Shown: in pieces, positions 16,497-25,337 of the stretch
How positions within the stretch are numbered: the first letter of the stretch is position 1
Layout of the letters: each line of letters begins with the position of its first letter
Assembly: GCF_002294725.1 (NCBI RefSeq)
Contig: NZ_NSFT01000027.1
Span: 1 to 36,715 of the forward strand
DNA: 36,715 nucleotides
Source: Mesorhizobium sp. WSM4313
Lineage (GTDB): Bacteria; Pseudomonadota; Alphaproteobacteria; Rhizobiales; Rhizobiaceae
Direction: 5' to 3'
Program-made: the position numbers and the translations under genes
Notes under the pieces: generated by a model
What the model was told of the DNA's origin: nothing
Database searches by the model: none
Seen by the model: the letters and a program-made list of their open reading frames with translations, nothing else

Positions 16497-19400
16497 GGTT
16501 GCGGCGCCTTGACCTCATTCGTTATGGAAAGTTCACCGATCGTTCGATCGACTTCGGACCCAAACCGGAATCCGGACCTGATCTGCATATCGTGTTTGGC
16601 CTGAATGAGGCCGGCAAATCGACTGCGCTTTCGGCCTATCTAGACTTGCTGTTCGGCATCGAGGAACGGAGCCGCTACAACTTCCTGCACGAGTACAGTG
16701 CCATGCGCATCGGCGGGGTGCTGGAACTGGCCGGCTCCGAACACACGTTCACGCGTACGAAACAGCGCAGTAATTCGCTATTGAATGCGACGGGCCAACC
16801 GGTAAGCGAGGTGGCGATCACGGCGCATCTCGCCGGTCTGTCGCGCGACGCCTACACGACGATGTTCTCACTCGATGACGAGACGTTGGAAGCCGGCGGA
16901 AAATCTATCCTGGAGTCGCGGGGCGACCTCGGCAAGCTTCTGTTCACGGCCAGCGCCGGTCTTGGGAACGCAAGTGATACGTTGAACGCCCTCGAGGCCG
17001 AAGCAGACGCTCTGTATCGGAAGCAGGCGCATGGAACCGAACTGGCGCTGTTGAAGAAGCGCCTTGTTGACGTAAAGTCGCGCAGGGATGCGATCGACAC
17101 CCTTGCATCAACCTACGAGGGCCTGGAGGCCGAACGTCTCGATGCAGCGCAGCAGTACGGCCGAACCATCAGCGATCGGGCGGTGCTGGTGGCCAGGCTG
17201 GATACCTTTGCTCGTTACGTGCGTGCTGCGCCGATGCTGGCGGATATCCGGCGCAAGATTGCCCGGCTGGATCAGCTGCCGGACATCGCCTCCCCAGCCC
17301 GGACATCGACGGGAAGTGTCACCGAACTGATCGATGACGATGCCAGCCTCAGAACGCGGCTGTCCGCAAACATCGACGAGACCGAGCGCCTGGCGGAAAA
17401 AGTCACTGCGGTCGACGAGGACGAACCGATCCTGTCGATTTCCGAACGCATTCGCGGGCTGGCGGAGAGCAAGGTGCGCCATACCGCGGCTGGCTTTGAC
17501 TTGCCCACTCGCAGGATGGAGCTGCAAATCCTCAACAACAGCGTGGCGAGCTGCCTTGCCGCCTTGGGCCGATCTTCCGAGGCGGATCCTGGCGCGCTGC
17601 TTCTGCCTGCCGTCACCGTTGGCGTCGTTCGCGCCATGGTCGAGCAGAGGTCCGGGATTGCTACCGGGATGCGTGCCGCTCGCGACGAAGCCGCGGCGGC
17701 ACTCGATGCGCTGCAGGTGGCAAGGCAGCGGGTCGGCGAGGAAAGGGCGGTGCCCGAACCTGCCAGGGCAAGGCTGGGCTCGGCTTTGTCGAAAGCGCGA
17801 GCAAGCGGACACCAGGCAGAGATTAGGACGGCTCGCGAGGCGGAAGATGCGGGAACAATCCGATGGAAGGCGGCGCTCGCGCGCTTGCGTCCATGGAACG
17901 GAGATGCCCTCGCTCTCGCCAACGTCGCGGTTCCGAGCGCCGGGCAGATTGCCGCCTGGAAGACGGTAGCGTCAGAACTGGCAAGGAACACCGCCGTACT
18001 TGCCGAACGCCTTGCTGAATACGAGGGCAACCATGCCATGCTCGCCGCACGATTGGATGCCCTTCGTGCCTCGGGCGACATTGTCGACGATGAAGCGGCT
18101 ACCGCCATCCGCCGAGTTCGCGATGATGCGTGGGCAACGCACCGCGCAGCGCTGACCGGTGACACCGCTGACGACTTCGCCGTGGCATTGGCGCGCGATG
18201 ACATTGCCAGCGCAGGCCGGCTGGCCGGCGCGGCGGATCTGGCTGAGATCCGGGCAACTACGCGCGAGCTGGCCGAGGCCGCGGCCAACCTGTCACGCAA
18301 CGGCATCCAACGCACACAGCTCGGCAAGGATGTGGATACCCAATTGTTGGAAATCCGCGCGGCCGCCAGGGACCTGCTCGGAGACGCCGTGGAACCTTCG
18401 TCTGAGCGCCTGATCGAAAGGATCGAGGATCAGATCGAGGCGCGCAGCGATGCGCTCGCTGCCTGGGAGCAGATCGAACTTGCTCGCTTGAAGGCCGAGC
18501 GAGCCGCTGACGCCGGCGAGCAGATACGCTTGGAAATGAGAGCAGTGCTGGGAAGCGTCGGCATTGTATCAGAGTCCAACGACACCCTCGAAGCAATCAT
18601 GGCCATCGCGGAGCCGTTTCTGGATCGGCAGCGCAAGGTGGACGCCGAGTATGCCGAGGCGCTCAGAATGGTGAGCTCCAAAGAAGAGGATCTAGCGGCA
18701 CGACGGGTTGCAGTAGGTGTGGCGGAGCGTCGCGAGGAGGAATGGCTGGCCGGCATTACCGAAGCACTCAAGGGAACTTGGCTCGAAAGCGGGCTCTCCG
18801 CATCCGGCGTCGGCACTGTGCTCGATCAATTGGCCGAACTTTCAAGAAGCCTGCAGGAACGGGACGACCTGCAGCTGCGTATCGACAAGATGGAGGCCGA
18901 CAGGGCCAATTTTCTGGTCGAGGTCATCGCCGTTGCGGTTGAAGCCGACGAGCCGACGAAGGATACCGACCCGGAGCAGTTGGCCATCCGCCTTGCCGAG
19001 CGCCTAGAGCGTGCCGAGCGGACACGTGAAACGAAGGCAAGCCTCGGCAACGACCTGAAGCGCCTCAAGGAGGCGCGCGACATCCTCGACACTGAGATTT
19101 TGGCACACGAACGCCGCAAGAACGAGGTGCTGGGCGTCTTTGGTGTCGCCACTCTGCCCGAGGTAGTCGAACGCGATGAGCTGTTGCGTGAGCGCGATGG
19201 CTTGCGCACCACCGTCGCCGAACTTGAGGAACGGATAGTGGCGGAGCTCGCGGTCGACGGATTCGAGCAGGCCCGCTCGATCCTGGACGCGATCGATTTC
19301 GACGGCCTCGCGGTCGAGAAGGCTGAGGGTGAGCAGCGGCTTCGCCTGTTCGATGAAACCATCCAGCAACAGCTGATCCGGCAGACGCGCGCGGCCGACA

Positions 19401-19966
19401 AGCTGGACGCCATCGGCGGTGATAGTGCGGTTGCACGCCTGGATGCTGAACGGCGCACAACCCTGCTGGAAATCGAGGAGAAGGCCGTTCGCTACATAGA
19501 GCTGAAGCTTGGCATCATGTCGGCTGGCAATGCTTTGCGGATCTACCGTGAGAGCCATCGCTCCGGCATGATGGCGCGCGCATCAGACGCGTTCAAGCTA
19601 ATGACGCGTGGCCAGTATTCGGGGCTGACAACCCAGCCTGTAAGAGGTGGTGAGGTTCTCATTGCTGTGCAGGGTGACGGGCAATCCAAGGTCACCGAAG
19701 CGCTTTCAAAGGGTGCACGATTTCAGCTGTACCTTGCCCTAAGACTCGCCGGTTATTACGAGTTCGCGCAATTTCGGCCCTCGGTCCCATTCGTCGCCGA
19801 CGACATCATGGAGACGTTCGACCATATTCGCTCGGAGGAGGTTTTCAGGCTGTTCGGAGCGATGGCAAACACAGGTCAGGTCATCTACCTGACGCACCAT
19901 AAGCATCTATGTGAAATAGCTGAGGCTGTCGTACCGGGAACGAGGATCCATCAACTCGCACAGTAA
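16493..19966 (+). CDS. SbcC/YhaN-like SMC-type ATPase
   Basis: The protein has 1157 residues. The Walker A motif GLNEAGKST lies at residues 36-44. About 900 residues of charged coiled coil follow. The C-terminal half of the ATPase holds the ABC signature SKGARFQLYLALRLA and Walker B FVADDIMETFD, then the H-loop in YLTHHKH. The signature reads SKGAR where YhaN proteins usually have SxGTRDQ. Known relatives form a two-headed, rod-shaped complex with an SbcD-type nuclease and process DNA ends in an ATP-dependent way. The start overlaps the exonuclease stop, so the two are made together. Confidence 0.92.
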   Translation: MRLRRLDLIRYGKFTDRSIDFGPKPESGPDLHIVFGLNEAGKSTALSAYLDLLFGIEERSRYNFLHEYSAMRIGGVLELAGSEHTFTRTKQRSNSLLNATGQPVSEVAITAHLAGLSRDAYTTMFSLDDETLEAGGKSILESRGDLGKLLFTASAGLGNASDTLNALEAEADALYRKQAHGTELALLKKRLVDVKSRRDAIDTLASTYEGLEAERLDAAQQYGRTISDRAVLVARLDTFARYVRAAPMLADIRRKIARLDQLPDIASPARTSTGSVTELIDDDASLRTRLSANIDETERLAEKVTAVDEDEPILSISERIRGLAESKVRHTAAGFDLPTRRMELQILNNSVASCLAALGRSSEADPGALLLPAVTVGVVRAMVEQRSGIATGMRAARDEAAAALDALQVARQRVGEERAVPEPARARLGSALSKARASGHQAEIRTAREAEDAGTIRWKAALARLRPWNGDALALANVAVPSAGQIAAWKTVASELARNTAVLAERLAEYEGNHAMLAARLDALRASGDIVDDEAATAIRRVRDDAWATHRAALTGDTADDFAVALARDDIASAGRLAGAADLAEIRATTRELAEAAANLSRNGIQRTQLGKDVDTQLLEIRAAARDLLGDAVEPSSERLIERIEDQIEARSDALAAWEQIELARLKAERAADAGEQIRLEMRAVLGSVGIVSESNDTLEAIMAIAEPFLDRQRKVDAEYAEALRMVSSKEEDLAARRVAVGVAERREEEWLAGITEALKGTWLESGLSASGVGTVLDQLAELSRSLQERDDLQLRIDKMEADRANFLVEVIAVAVEADEPTKDTDPEQLAIRLAERLERAERTRETKASLGNDLKRLKEARDILDTEILAHERRKNEVLGVFGVATLPEVVERDELLRERDGLRTTVAELEERIVAELAVDGFEQARSILDAIDFDGLAVEKAEGEQRLRLFDETIQQQLIRQTRAADKLDAIGGDSAVARLDAERRTTLLEIEEKAVRYIELKLGIMSAGNALRIYRESHRSGMMARASDAFKLMTRGQYSGLTTQPVRGGEVLIAVQGDGQSKVTEALSKGARFQLYLALRLAGYYEFAQFRPSVPFVADDIMETFDHIRSEEVFRLFGAMANTGQVIYLTHHKHLCEIAEAVVPGTRIHQLAQ

Positions 19967-20289
19967 TTTTCTCCGGAATACGTGAACGAACCAGTGAAGG
20001 ACGCCGAATTTGACGGCAAGTATGCGCCCAAAGTCAGACGTTCCGGCAAACTTCGCGTTCGTCCAAAAGCGGACATATCGCCCGAGCCATAGACGGCCCC
20101 GATGTGCCCATAATGGACGTCCTGCAAATTCATTGTCCTGCCGAATCTGGACTTCGAGAGCTGGCCCTAAACAGCAATTGTATCGCGCCTAGCCGTCCTA
20201 TCGCCGGGGCGCCAATTGTAAACAACGGCGAACTATACCAATATCGTTACTGGCTTCTTCCGGTGCGACTCGGGAGAACGGGATGGGCA
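19967..20289 (+). other. intergenic region before the ABC-3C block
   Basis: These 323 bases separate the YhaN-like stop from the first ABC-3C gene. An open frame continues upstream to 20104 but its extra 62 residues look non-coding and lack the family's typical start. No clear hairpin terminator, promoter or repeat was recognised. The only local signal is GGGAGAA at about 20273-20279, a possible ribosome site for ATG 20290. Confidence 0.5.
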
Positions 20290-21456
20290 ATGAACGCGAA
20301 GACGCAAACGGGAAAACACAGCGCCGCTGGCCAATACCTCGGCTATGCGCTTCAACCTGTACGCCTTTGCTTTCACCTGCTCAACGCGCCTAGCGGCGCC
20401 TTGGTCTCTCTTGAACATTTAGACGATGTGGCGGTTCACCTGGTCGGCGGCGAAGTCGTTCTTGAGCAAAGCAAGAGCGCACTGAAGCAAAATCCGATAT
20501 CCGACTGGGCTGCGGACCTGTGGAAGTCTCTGGCCAACTGGCTCAGCTTCATGGCGGCGGGAGAGATCGACCCGGCGACCAGCCATTTCCGGCTATATGT
20601 CACACCGGTGAAGGCGGGTGCCTTCGCGATCGCGCTGAACGACGCGAAAACAGATGCCGACGTGGAGGCGCTGGTCGCTAACCTCGCCAAAGCCCACAGC
20701 AAGCTGAAAGCTGCACCGGCATGCGACGCCGACGTCCAAGCTTTCCTGAACGCTGATGCGGCTCATTGCGCCGCCTTGGTCAAGAATCTCGCCGTTATCA
20801 GCGTCGATGCAGATCCCGTCGATCCGATACGCGCGATCTTCAAGCCGACGGTCTCTCCGCTCATCATCGACCTAGTGTGCGAACGCGCGATCGGCGCTGC
20901 GAAGGAGGCGGCGGACAGGCTGATTAGAGCTGGCAAGCCCGCCATCTTGGACGTGGACGCGTTTCAGGCCGAGCAAAGAGCATTTGTTCAGAAGAACAAC
21001 CTTCCAGGGCTGCTGTCGTCTTTCACCAAGCAACCGCCTGTCGAGGCCATCGAACAATTGATCGCCGACCGTCCCGCCTTCGTCCGCCAACTCGAGCTGA
21101 TCGAGGTGGGAGACGAAGCGTGCGTCCGGGCTGTTAGCGATTACCTTAGGACGCTCGCCGACATCTCGATCTGGGGCGAAAGCGGGCTAATCTTTGAGAA
21201 GAACCTAAGTGACTGGGACGATGATCTTGTCGGTCGCTATGAGCACGTCAGTGCAGAGGTGCACGACATACAGGCCGGACACCCCGCAACGGTTCGTGGT
21301 AGAATAGTTTACAGGCGCTGCGCGCAGTTGCAGCCTCCACTCGATGGTCGAGTCGTCCCCGGTCATTTCGTCCACGGATCATTCAACGCCCTTGCCCACG
21401 GCCTGCGCCTCGGCTGGCATCCCGACTACCAGACTCTTTTGGAGCCAGCGACTTGA
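20290..21456 (+). CDS. ABC-3C effector: N-terminal nuclease-like domain and ABC-3C C-terminal domain
   Basis: The ATG at 20290 gives 388 residues and puts the conserved GQYLGYALQPVRLCFHLL helix near the start, as expected. Residues 40-65 read LEHLDDVAVHL, then LEQSK. This resembles the E..DD...QxK core of DUF4297-type PD-(D/E)XK nuclease domains (as in Cap4); DLWKSLANW at 77-85 also fits. The last about 90 residues (AEVHDIQ..., then PGHFVHGSFNALAHGLRLGWHP) match the C-terminal domain that marks ABC three-component systems. The likely role is a DNA-cutting effector held in check by its ATPase partner. The stop overlaps the next start (TTGA). Whether the nuclease is active is not known. Confidence 0.8.
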   Translation: MNAKTQTGKHSAAGQYLGYALQPVRLCFHLLNAPSGALVSLEHLDDVAVHLVGGEVVLEQSKSALKQNPISDWAADLWKSLANWLSFMAAGEIDPATSHFRLYVTPVKAGAFAIALNDAKTDADVEALVANLAKAHSKLKAAPACDADVQAFLNADAAHCAALVKNLAVISVDADPVDPIRAIFKPTVSPLIIDLVCERAIGAAKEAADRLIRAGKPAILDVDAFQAEQRAFVQKNNLPGLLSSFTKQPPVEAIEQLIADRPAFVRQLELIEVGDEACVRAVSDYLRTLADISIWGESGLIFEKNLSDWDDDLVGRYEHVSAEVHDIQAGHPATVRGRIVYRRCAQLQPPLDGRVVPGHFVHGSFNALAHGLRLGWHPDYQTLLEPAT

Positions 21457-21965
21457 TTGAGGCTGGCCGATCGCACCTACCGCTCAGCGACCTCGCCCTT
21501 GTCCAGAATCCAGGACTTGGGGCTTTCGCATTGTGGCAATTTGGCCAAGGTTTCCAGGCTGAGGACGAACGTCCAGCGCCGTTCGCCTTGGCGTTTCTCG
21601 TGCTGCCAATCGTCCTGCATCGCGCAACGCTCGAAATCGTGACTTCGACAAACCGACCCTCTGGACTGGCGCTCTTCGCGGCCAAGCTCGGGAAGGAACG
21701 GGAACAACTCCTCGCCGTCCACGAGCGAGCGCTGCTGCTGCGTACTCTGACATTGCAATCGGCCGCTGTCGGTGTGAGCGGGCGGCTGCTGTCCGTGGAT
21801 TACAAGGATGCTACTTTAAGAGCAAACGTACCAGAACCGAAACCGAGGAGGCTCGTCCTTCCAGAGCGCGTCAAGCACCTCGGACCTGCCTCGGAGAAAT
21901 TGGGTTTCTGGTTTTCGAACCTGGGGACCGCGCAGGTGGCCAACCTGTTACGGGTGGAGTTCTAG
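21453..21965 (+). CDS. ABC-3C middle component
   Basis: The start is TTG 21453, overlapping the preceding stop; the protein has 170 residues. The pattern FALAFLVLPIVLHRATLEIV, later LLLRTLTLQSAAVGVSGRLL, and finally EKLGFWFSNLGTAQVANLLRVEF fits the small middle components of ABC three-component systems. These are thought to bridge the effector and the ATPase; no enzyme activity is known. It lies directly between the effector gene and the DUF3732 ATPase, ending right at the latter's start (stop 21963-21965, ATG 21966). The assignment rests on both the motif and its position. Confidence 0.82.
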   Translation: MIEAGRSHLPLSDLALVQNPGLGAFALWQFGQGFQAEDERPAPFALAFLVLPIVLHRATLEIVTSTNRPSGLALFAAKLGKEREQLLAVHERALLLRTLTLQSAAVGVSGRLLSVDYKDATLRANVPEPKPRRLVLPERVKHLGPASEKLGFWFSNLGTAQVANLLRVEF

Positions 21966-23939
21966 ATGTATTTCCAGCTTCGAAAACTGATCCTTTGGCC
22001 CCGCAATGGTGCAGCGCCGCGGGTCGTCAAGTTCGAGCCCGGTGTCGTCAACGTCATCAGCGGCGCGTCGAAGACCGGGAAGTCCGCCGTTATCCCTATT
22101 GTTGATTACTGTCTGGGCTCGGAGAAATGCGCGATTCCGGTGGGCGTAATCCGCGAGAACTGCAGCTGGTTCGGCATTCTGATCGAGACGCTGGAGGGCG
22201 AAAAGCTCTTGGCGCGACGCGAACCGGGGGACCAACAGAGCACAGGCGACATGGTGCTGCTGGAGGGCGCACAGGTCGAAATTCCGGAGACGATCACCGA
22301 CAAGACCACCAATGTCGACACGGTCAAGCGCGCGATGAACCGCCTGGCAGGACTGACTGACCTCGACTTCGAACCAGGTACAGAGAATGGATTCAAGCAA
22401 AGGCCAAGCTTCCGCGACCTCATGGCCTTCACGTTCCAACCTCAGAACGTGATCGCCAATCCCGACGTGATGTTTTTCAAGGCCGATACGACGGAACACC
22501 GGGAGAAGCTAAAGACCATCTTCCCGTACGTTCTGGGCGCGGTCACGGCAAAGATTCTCCAGGCGCGGTTTGAGATCGATCGGCTCCAGCGCAACCTCCG
22601 CCGGAAGGAGGCTGAGCTACGCGCGATCGTGTCGGCAACTGGCGCTTGGCGGGCGGAGGCGGAGGCGTGGCTGCGTCAGGCAGTCGAACTTGGCCTAGTC
22701 GATTCCTCCACTGAAGTGCCGAAGGACTGGAGTGACGTTGTTGACCTGCTTCGGCGCGTGTCGAACAGCAACTCAAGTCTTGCTCGACCAAGCCTGGCCG
22801 GCATCGATGTGGTGCTGACGCGTCTGGAAACCCTTCGTGCGTCGGAAACTGAAATCGCCGCGCGACTTACCGAGCATCGTCAGCGCCTGAACGAACTGCG
22901 CCGTCTGGTGGAGAGCAGCGAGGCGTACGGCGACGCCATGCGCATCCAACGTGACCGCTTGGACCTTTCCACGTGGCTGAGGGACTTGGCCGACGAGTTC
23001 GCCGATCCGTTGGTCGCACTCGGGGACGGCGGCCGCGAGAAGGTCTTGGCCCTTTGCGACAACCTCGGCGGTCTGGAGATCCGACTGCGGACCCACCCTG
23101 CGATGTCTAACACGCTTGACAAGGAAATCCTGCGCCAGCGCGGCGCCGCTGAAGCGGTCCTATCTGAGTTGAACGATGTCCGTAGCGAGATAGCGGTGCT
23201 GGAACGGGACTCTGACGTCGCCCGAGACGAGGCCAATCGCTTCGATAGGCTTGAGCGCTTCCTCGGTCGATTGGAGCAGGCGTTGCACGTCTACGACCGC
23301 GCCGACCAGTCGTCGGATTTGCGGCAGGAACTCACCTCGCTGCAGGCCGATATTGCAACGCTGCAAAAGACGATCTCCGAGGCCGACATCCAGCGCAAGC
23401 TATTCAACGCGTTGCACCAAGTCTCCCATCATGCCAATCGGCTGATTCCGCAGCTTGACGCGGAGTGGCCCGAGGCCCCGATTAGGCTGTTGATTGAAGA
23501 CCTGACCGTCAAGGTGACTAGGGGAACGCGTGAGGACTACCTGTGGGAGATTGGCAGCGGCGCCAATTGGCTCGCGTATCACGTCGCACTAATGCTTGCG
23601 CTGCAGCACTACTTCCTGGCCGAACCTCATCACCCAGTCCCTGGTCAGCTGATCTTCGACCAACCTAGCCAAGTCTATTTTCCTAAGCGGGCGGCGGGCG
23701 ACGAGGGCCCCGACCTCATCGCGTGGAGGGATCAGGACGTGGTCGCCGTCAGGAAGGTCTTTGCGCTCCTAGGCGCTGAGGTCATGGCCGCGAAAGGTCG
23801 CCTCCAGATCATCGTGCTGGATCATGCAGATGAGGACGTCTGGGGCAAGCTTCCCGGAGTCAAGTTGATTGAGGAATGGCGTGGACAGGCCCTCGTGCCT
23901 CAGGCTTGGATTGCCGCCGCATCTTCCAACGGTGGATAA
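21966..23939 (+). CDS. ABC-3C ATPase, DUF3732 family
   Basis: The protein has 657 residues. The Walker A motif is GASKTGKS at 33-40, followed by the family's AVIPIVDYCLGSEKCAIPVG. A coiled coil covers about 185-500. The ABC signature region reads WEIGSGANWLAYHVALMLAL, then Walker B LIFDQPSQVYFP with Asp 565. The DQPSQ box is characteristic of DUF3732. In ABC three-component conflict systems this ATPase is proposed to sense abnormal nucleoprotein structures and to release the effector. It is the third gene of the block, with no gap to the middle component. Twenty-four bases separate it from the rider gene downstream. Confidence 0.92.
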   Translation: MYFQLRKLILWPRNGAAPRVVKFEPGVVNVISGASKTGKSAVIPIVDYCLGSEKCAIPVGVIRENCSWFGILIETLEGEKLLARREPGDQQSTGDMVLLEGAQVEIPETITDKTTNVDTVKRAMNRLAGLTDLDFEPGTENGFKQRPSFRDLMAFTFQPQNVIANPDVMFFKADTTEHREKLKTIFPYVLGAVTAKILQARFEIDRLQRNLRRKEAELRAIVSATGAWRAEAEAWLRQAVELGLVDSSTEVPKDWSDVVDLLRRVSNSNSSLARPSLAGIDVVLTRLETLRASETEIAARLTEHRQRLNELRRLVESSEAYGDAMRIQRDRLDLSTWLRDLADEFADPLVALGDGGREKVLALCDNLGGLEIRLRTHPAMSNTLDKEILRQRGAAEAVLSELNDVRSEIAVLERDSDVARDEANRFDRLERFLGRLEQALHVYDRADQSSDLRQELTSLQADIATLQKTISEADIQRKLFNALHQVSHHANRLIPQLDAEWPEAPIRLLIEDLTVKVTRGTREDYLWEIGSGANWLAYHVALMLALQHYFLAEPHHPVPGQLIFDQPSQVYFPKRAAGDEGPDLIAWRDQDVVAVRKVFALLGAEVMAAKGRLQIIVLDHADEDVWGKLPGVKLIEEWRGQALVPQAWIAAASSNGG

Positions 23940-23963
23940 TAATCTGCTGCCAGAGGAGAAGGC

Positions 23964-24530
23964 ATGGCGAACGTGGACGAGATCAACCGTCTGACGGCCC
24001 TTGGCTTGAACGTCATCACAGCCATGGATGTCGCGGAAGGAAAACTAGACGAAGCCTTCGAGGTCGCCCGCGCTCAGGAGAAACGCAAGGTCGACATCTG
24101 GTGCAAAGGAAGAAAGAACATTCCGGTTGCACTGACTGCGATATGGGACTGCGATCCTGCAAACTTCTATCTCGCGTTCGACGGCGATGATCCCAGCGAC
24201 CACGCTTCGACGGATTTCATTCTTATCGACGCTGATGTCACTGACGTTGGCGGCAGGCTTACCTACGCCGCCAGCAGGGACAAGGGTCCTTGGCATCAAC
24301 GTTACAAGAGCAAGAGCTGTGGGATCGCCTACCGATGGCTGCATGGCCGCGGTGTCACACCGCCTTTGCTCGGCGAGTACCAAGGCCAAGTTCACATCGT
24401 AGGAGGCATGCACCGCTTCCATCTTGCCAAGCACTATGGGACGACGCGCATGCCATTCCTCGTCCGGAGGGCCGAACTAGCCGCAGTAATGGCGTTGATC
24501 CCCTCGGCGACCGACACCGCCAACTCGTAA
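23964..24530 (+). CDS. rider gene of the ABC-3C block; possible ParB/sulfiredoxin-like fold
   Basis: The protein has 188 residues; the start is well supported by AGAGGAGAAGG upstream. No firm family. The segment QVHIVGGMHRFHLAKHYG, then MPFLVRR (about residues 138-165), resembles the GxxHR box and following strand of ParB/sulfiredoxin-fold domains, which in some proteins bind nucleotides or cut DNA. The N-terminal part is a mixed alpha/beta region with KVDIWCKGRKNIPVALTAIW. It is the last gene of the ABC-3C run, 24 bases after the ATPase, so probably co-transcribed. It is not part of the standard three-gene set and could be an extra effector, a regulator or unrelated cargo. Confidence 0.6.
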   Translation: MANVDEINRLTALGLNVITAMDVAEGKLDEAFEVARAQEKRKVDIWCKGRKNIPVALTAIWDCDPANFYLAFDGDDPSDHASTDFILIDADVTDVGGRLTYAASRDKGPWHQRYKSKSCGIAYRWLHGRGVTPPLLGEYQGQVHIVGGMHRFHLAKHYGTTRMPFLVRRAELAAVMALIPSATDTANS

Positions 24531-24737
24531 TGGCGGGGACTGCAGAAAAGAAGCGAATGAGTTGCGAACTTACCGGGATCACTCCCCGAAAGCTGACCGA
24601 CGGCTTCCGGCCCCGTTGCGGCCATTCTTACTCCCGCACTTTGGCTTTTCCAGCGCTAAACCGGCCTTGGGCGATGAATGGAAACGGTCAGATGTTCCCG
24701 GTCTGTGCTCGAAAAGTCGCATAAAAGGGCAGACTGG

Positions 24738-25217
24738 TGTGACGTCCGGAATTATTGGGCCTTTCACGGGTTTACCGGTCCCGAATTATCGGTTGCTGGC
24801 GGGCGGGCTATGCGATTGAAAACAGGAGAGTTTTCTGGCTAAGGGTGGGGTTTCAGACTGAGTTTACCAATGCCCTTAATGACGATTAATTCTGGATTGG
24901 CATCAGGTGATTGGGTTTGCGCAGAATATAGCCGCCCTTATTGGTAAACCCGCTCACGGTCGACAACGGATTGGTCAACCTAGGACGACAGGATTGGTAA
25001 ACCGGAGCCGCCCTATCGACGAAGGTCTAGCTTGGCGCATTCACTGTCGCCGGTAGGCAGATATTCGGGCGACAATCGGGACCAGCGTGCGACGCCGCCA
25101 AGCGTGAGACACGTCGGCTACGCCGCAAATCGACACGGTTTGACCGGGCGCAATACCGCACCGATCTTCTAATCTCGGCTTAATTCCGGAGAGAGGCAGA
25201 TAATTCCGGACGCCACA
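24738..25217. mobile_element. defective IS21-like or MITE-like element, 480 bases
   Basis: The left end TGTGACGTCCGGAATTATT (24738-24756) is an inverted copy, 17 of 19 bases, of 25199-25217, which ends in GGACGCCACA. The outermost bases are therefore TG and CA, as in IS21-family elements. The right end carries a second internal copy of TAATTCCGGA exactly 20 bases inward (25181 and 25201), as IS21-type ends do. No transposase is left. A target duplication is not evident: the flanks share only CTG. The family name is inference; the inverted repeat is read directly. Confidence 0.55.
24938..25003 (+). repeat. first triplet of ATTGGTMAACC boxes
   Basis: Three boxes, TTATTGGTAAACC (24938), GGATTGGTCAACC (24968) and GGATTGGTAAACC (24991), are spaced 30 and 23 bases apart. 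A single inverted copy (GTTTACCAAT) lies at 24862-24871. Their function is unknown; they could be ends of another insertion sequence or protein-binding sites. Confidence 0.7.
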
Positions 25218-25218
25218 C

Positions 25219-25282
25219 TGATTGGTAACCTAAGGCCACCCACCACGCGGATTGGTAGCCCACAGGAATAGGTTTGGTAACC
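25219..25282 (+). repeat. second triplet of ATTGGTAACC boxes
   Basis: Boxes TGATTGGTAACC (25219), GGATTGGTAGCC (25249) and GGTTTGGTAACC (25271) repeat the 30 and 22 base spacing of the first triplet, 281 bases further on. The sequence between boxes is not conserved. This shared spacing points to a duplicated module or to a spaced binding array. Confidence 0.7.
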
Positions 25283-25337
25283 CTTATCGAGTGAGGGCCG
25301 CTCGTACCTTTCGGCGGGTTCGTTTCAGTTCTAAGCC

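Noticed and set aside
20104..20289. Upstream extension of the ABC-3C effector by 62 residues
   Set aside because: The extra residues show no domain, and the family's conserved N-terminal helix begins just after ATG 20290.
24562..24819. Plus-strand frame of 85 residues after the ABC-3C block
   Set aside because: Low-complexity, no ribosome site, and it runs into the inverted repeat of the IS-like element.
24862..25282. Reading the ATTGGTAACC boxes as a CRISPR array
   Set aside because: Boxes are only 10-13 bases, spacers are 10-18 bases and irregular across the two triplets, and no cas genes are present.
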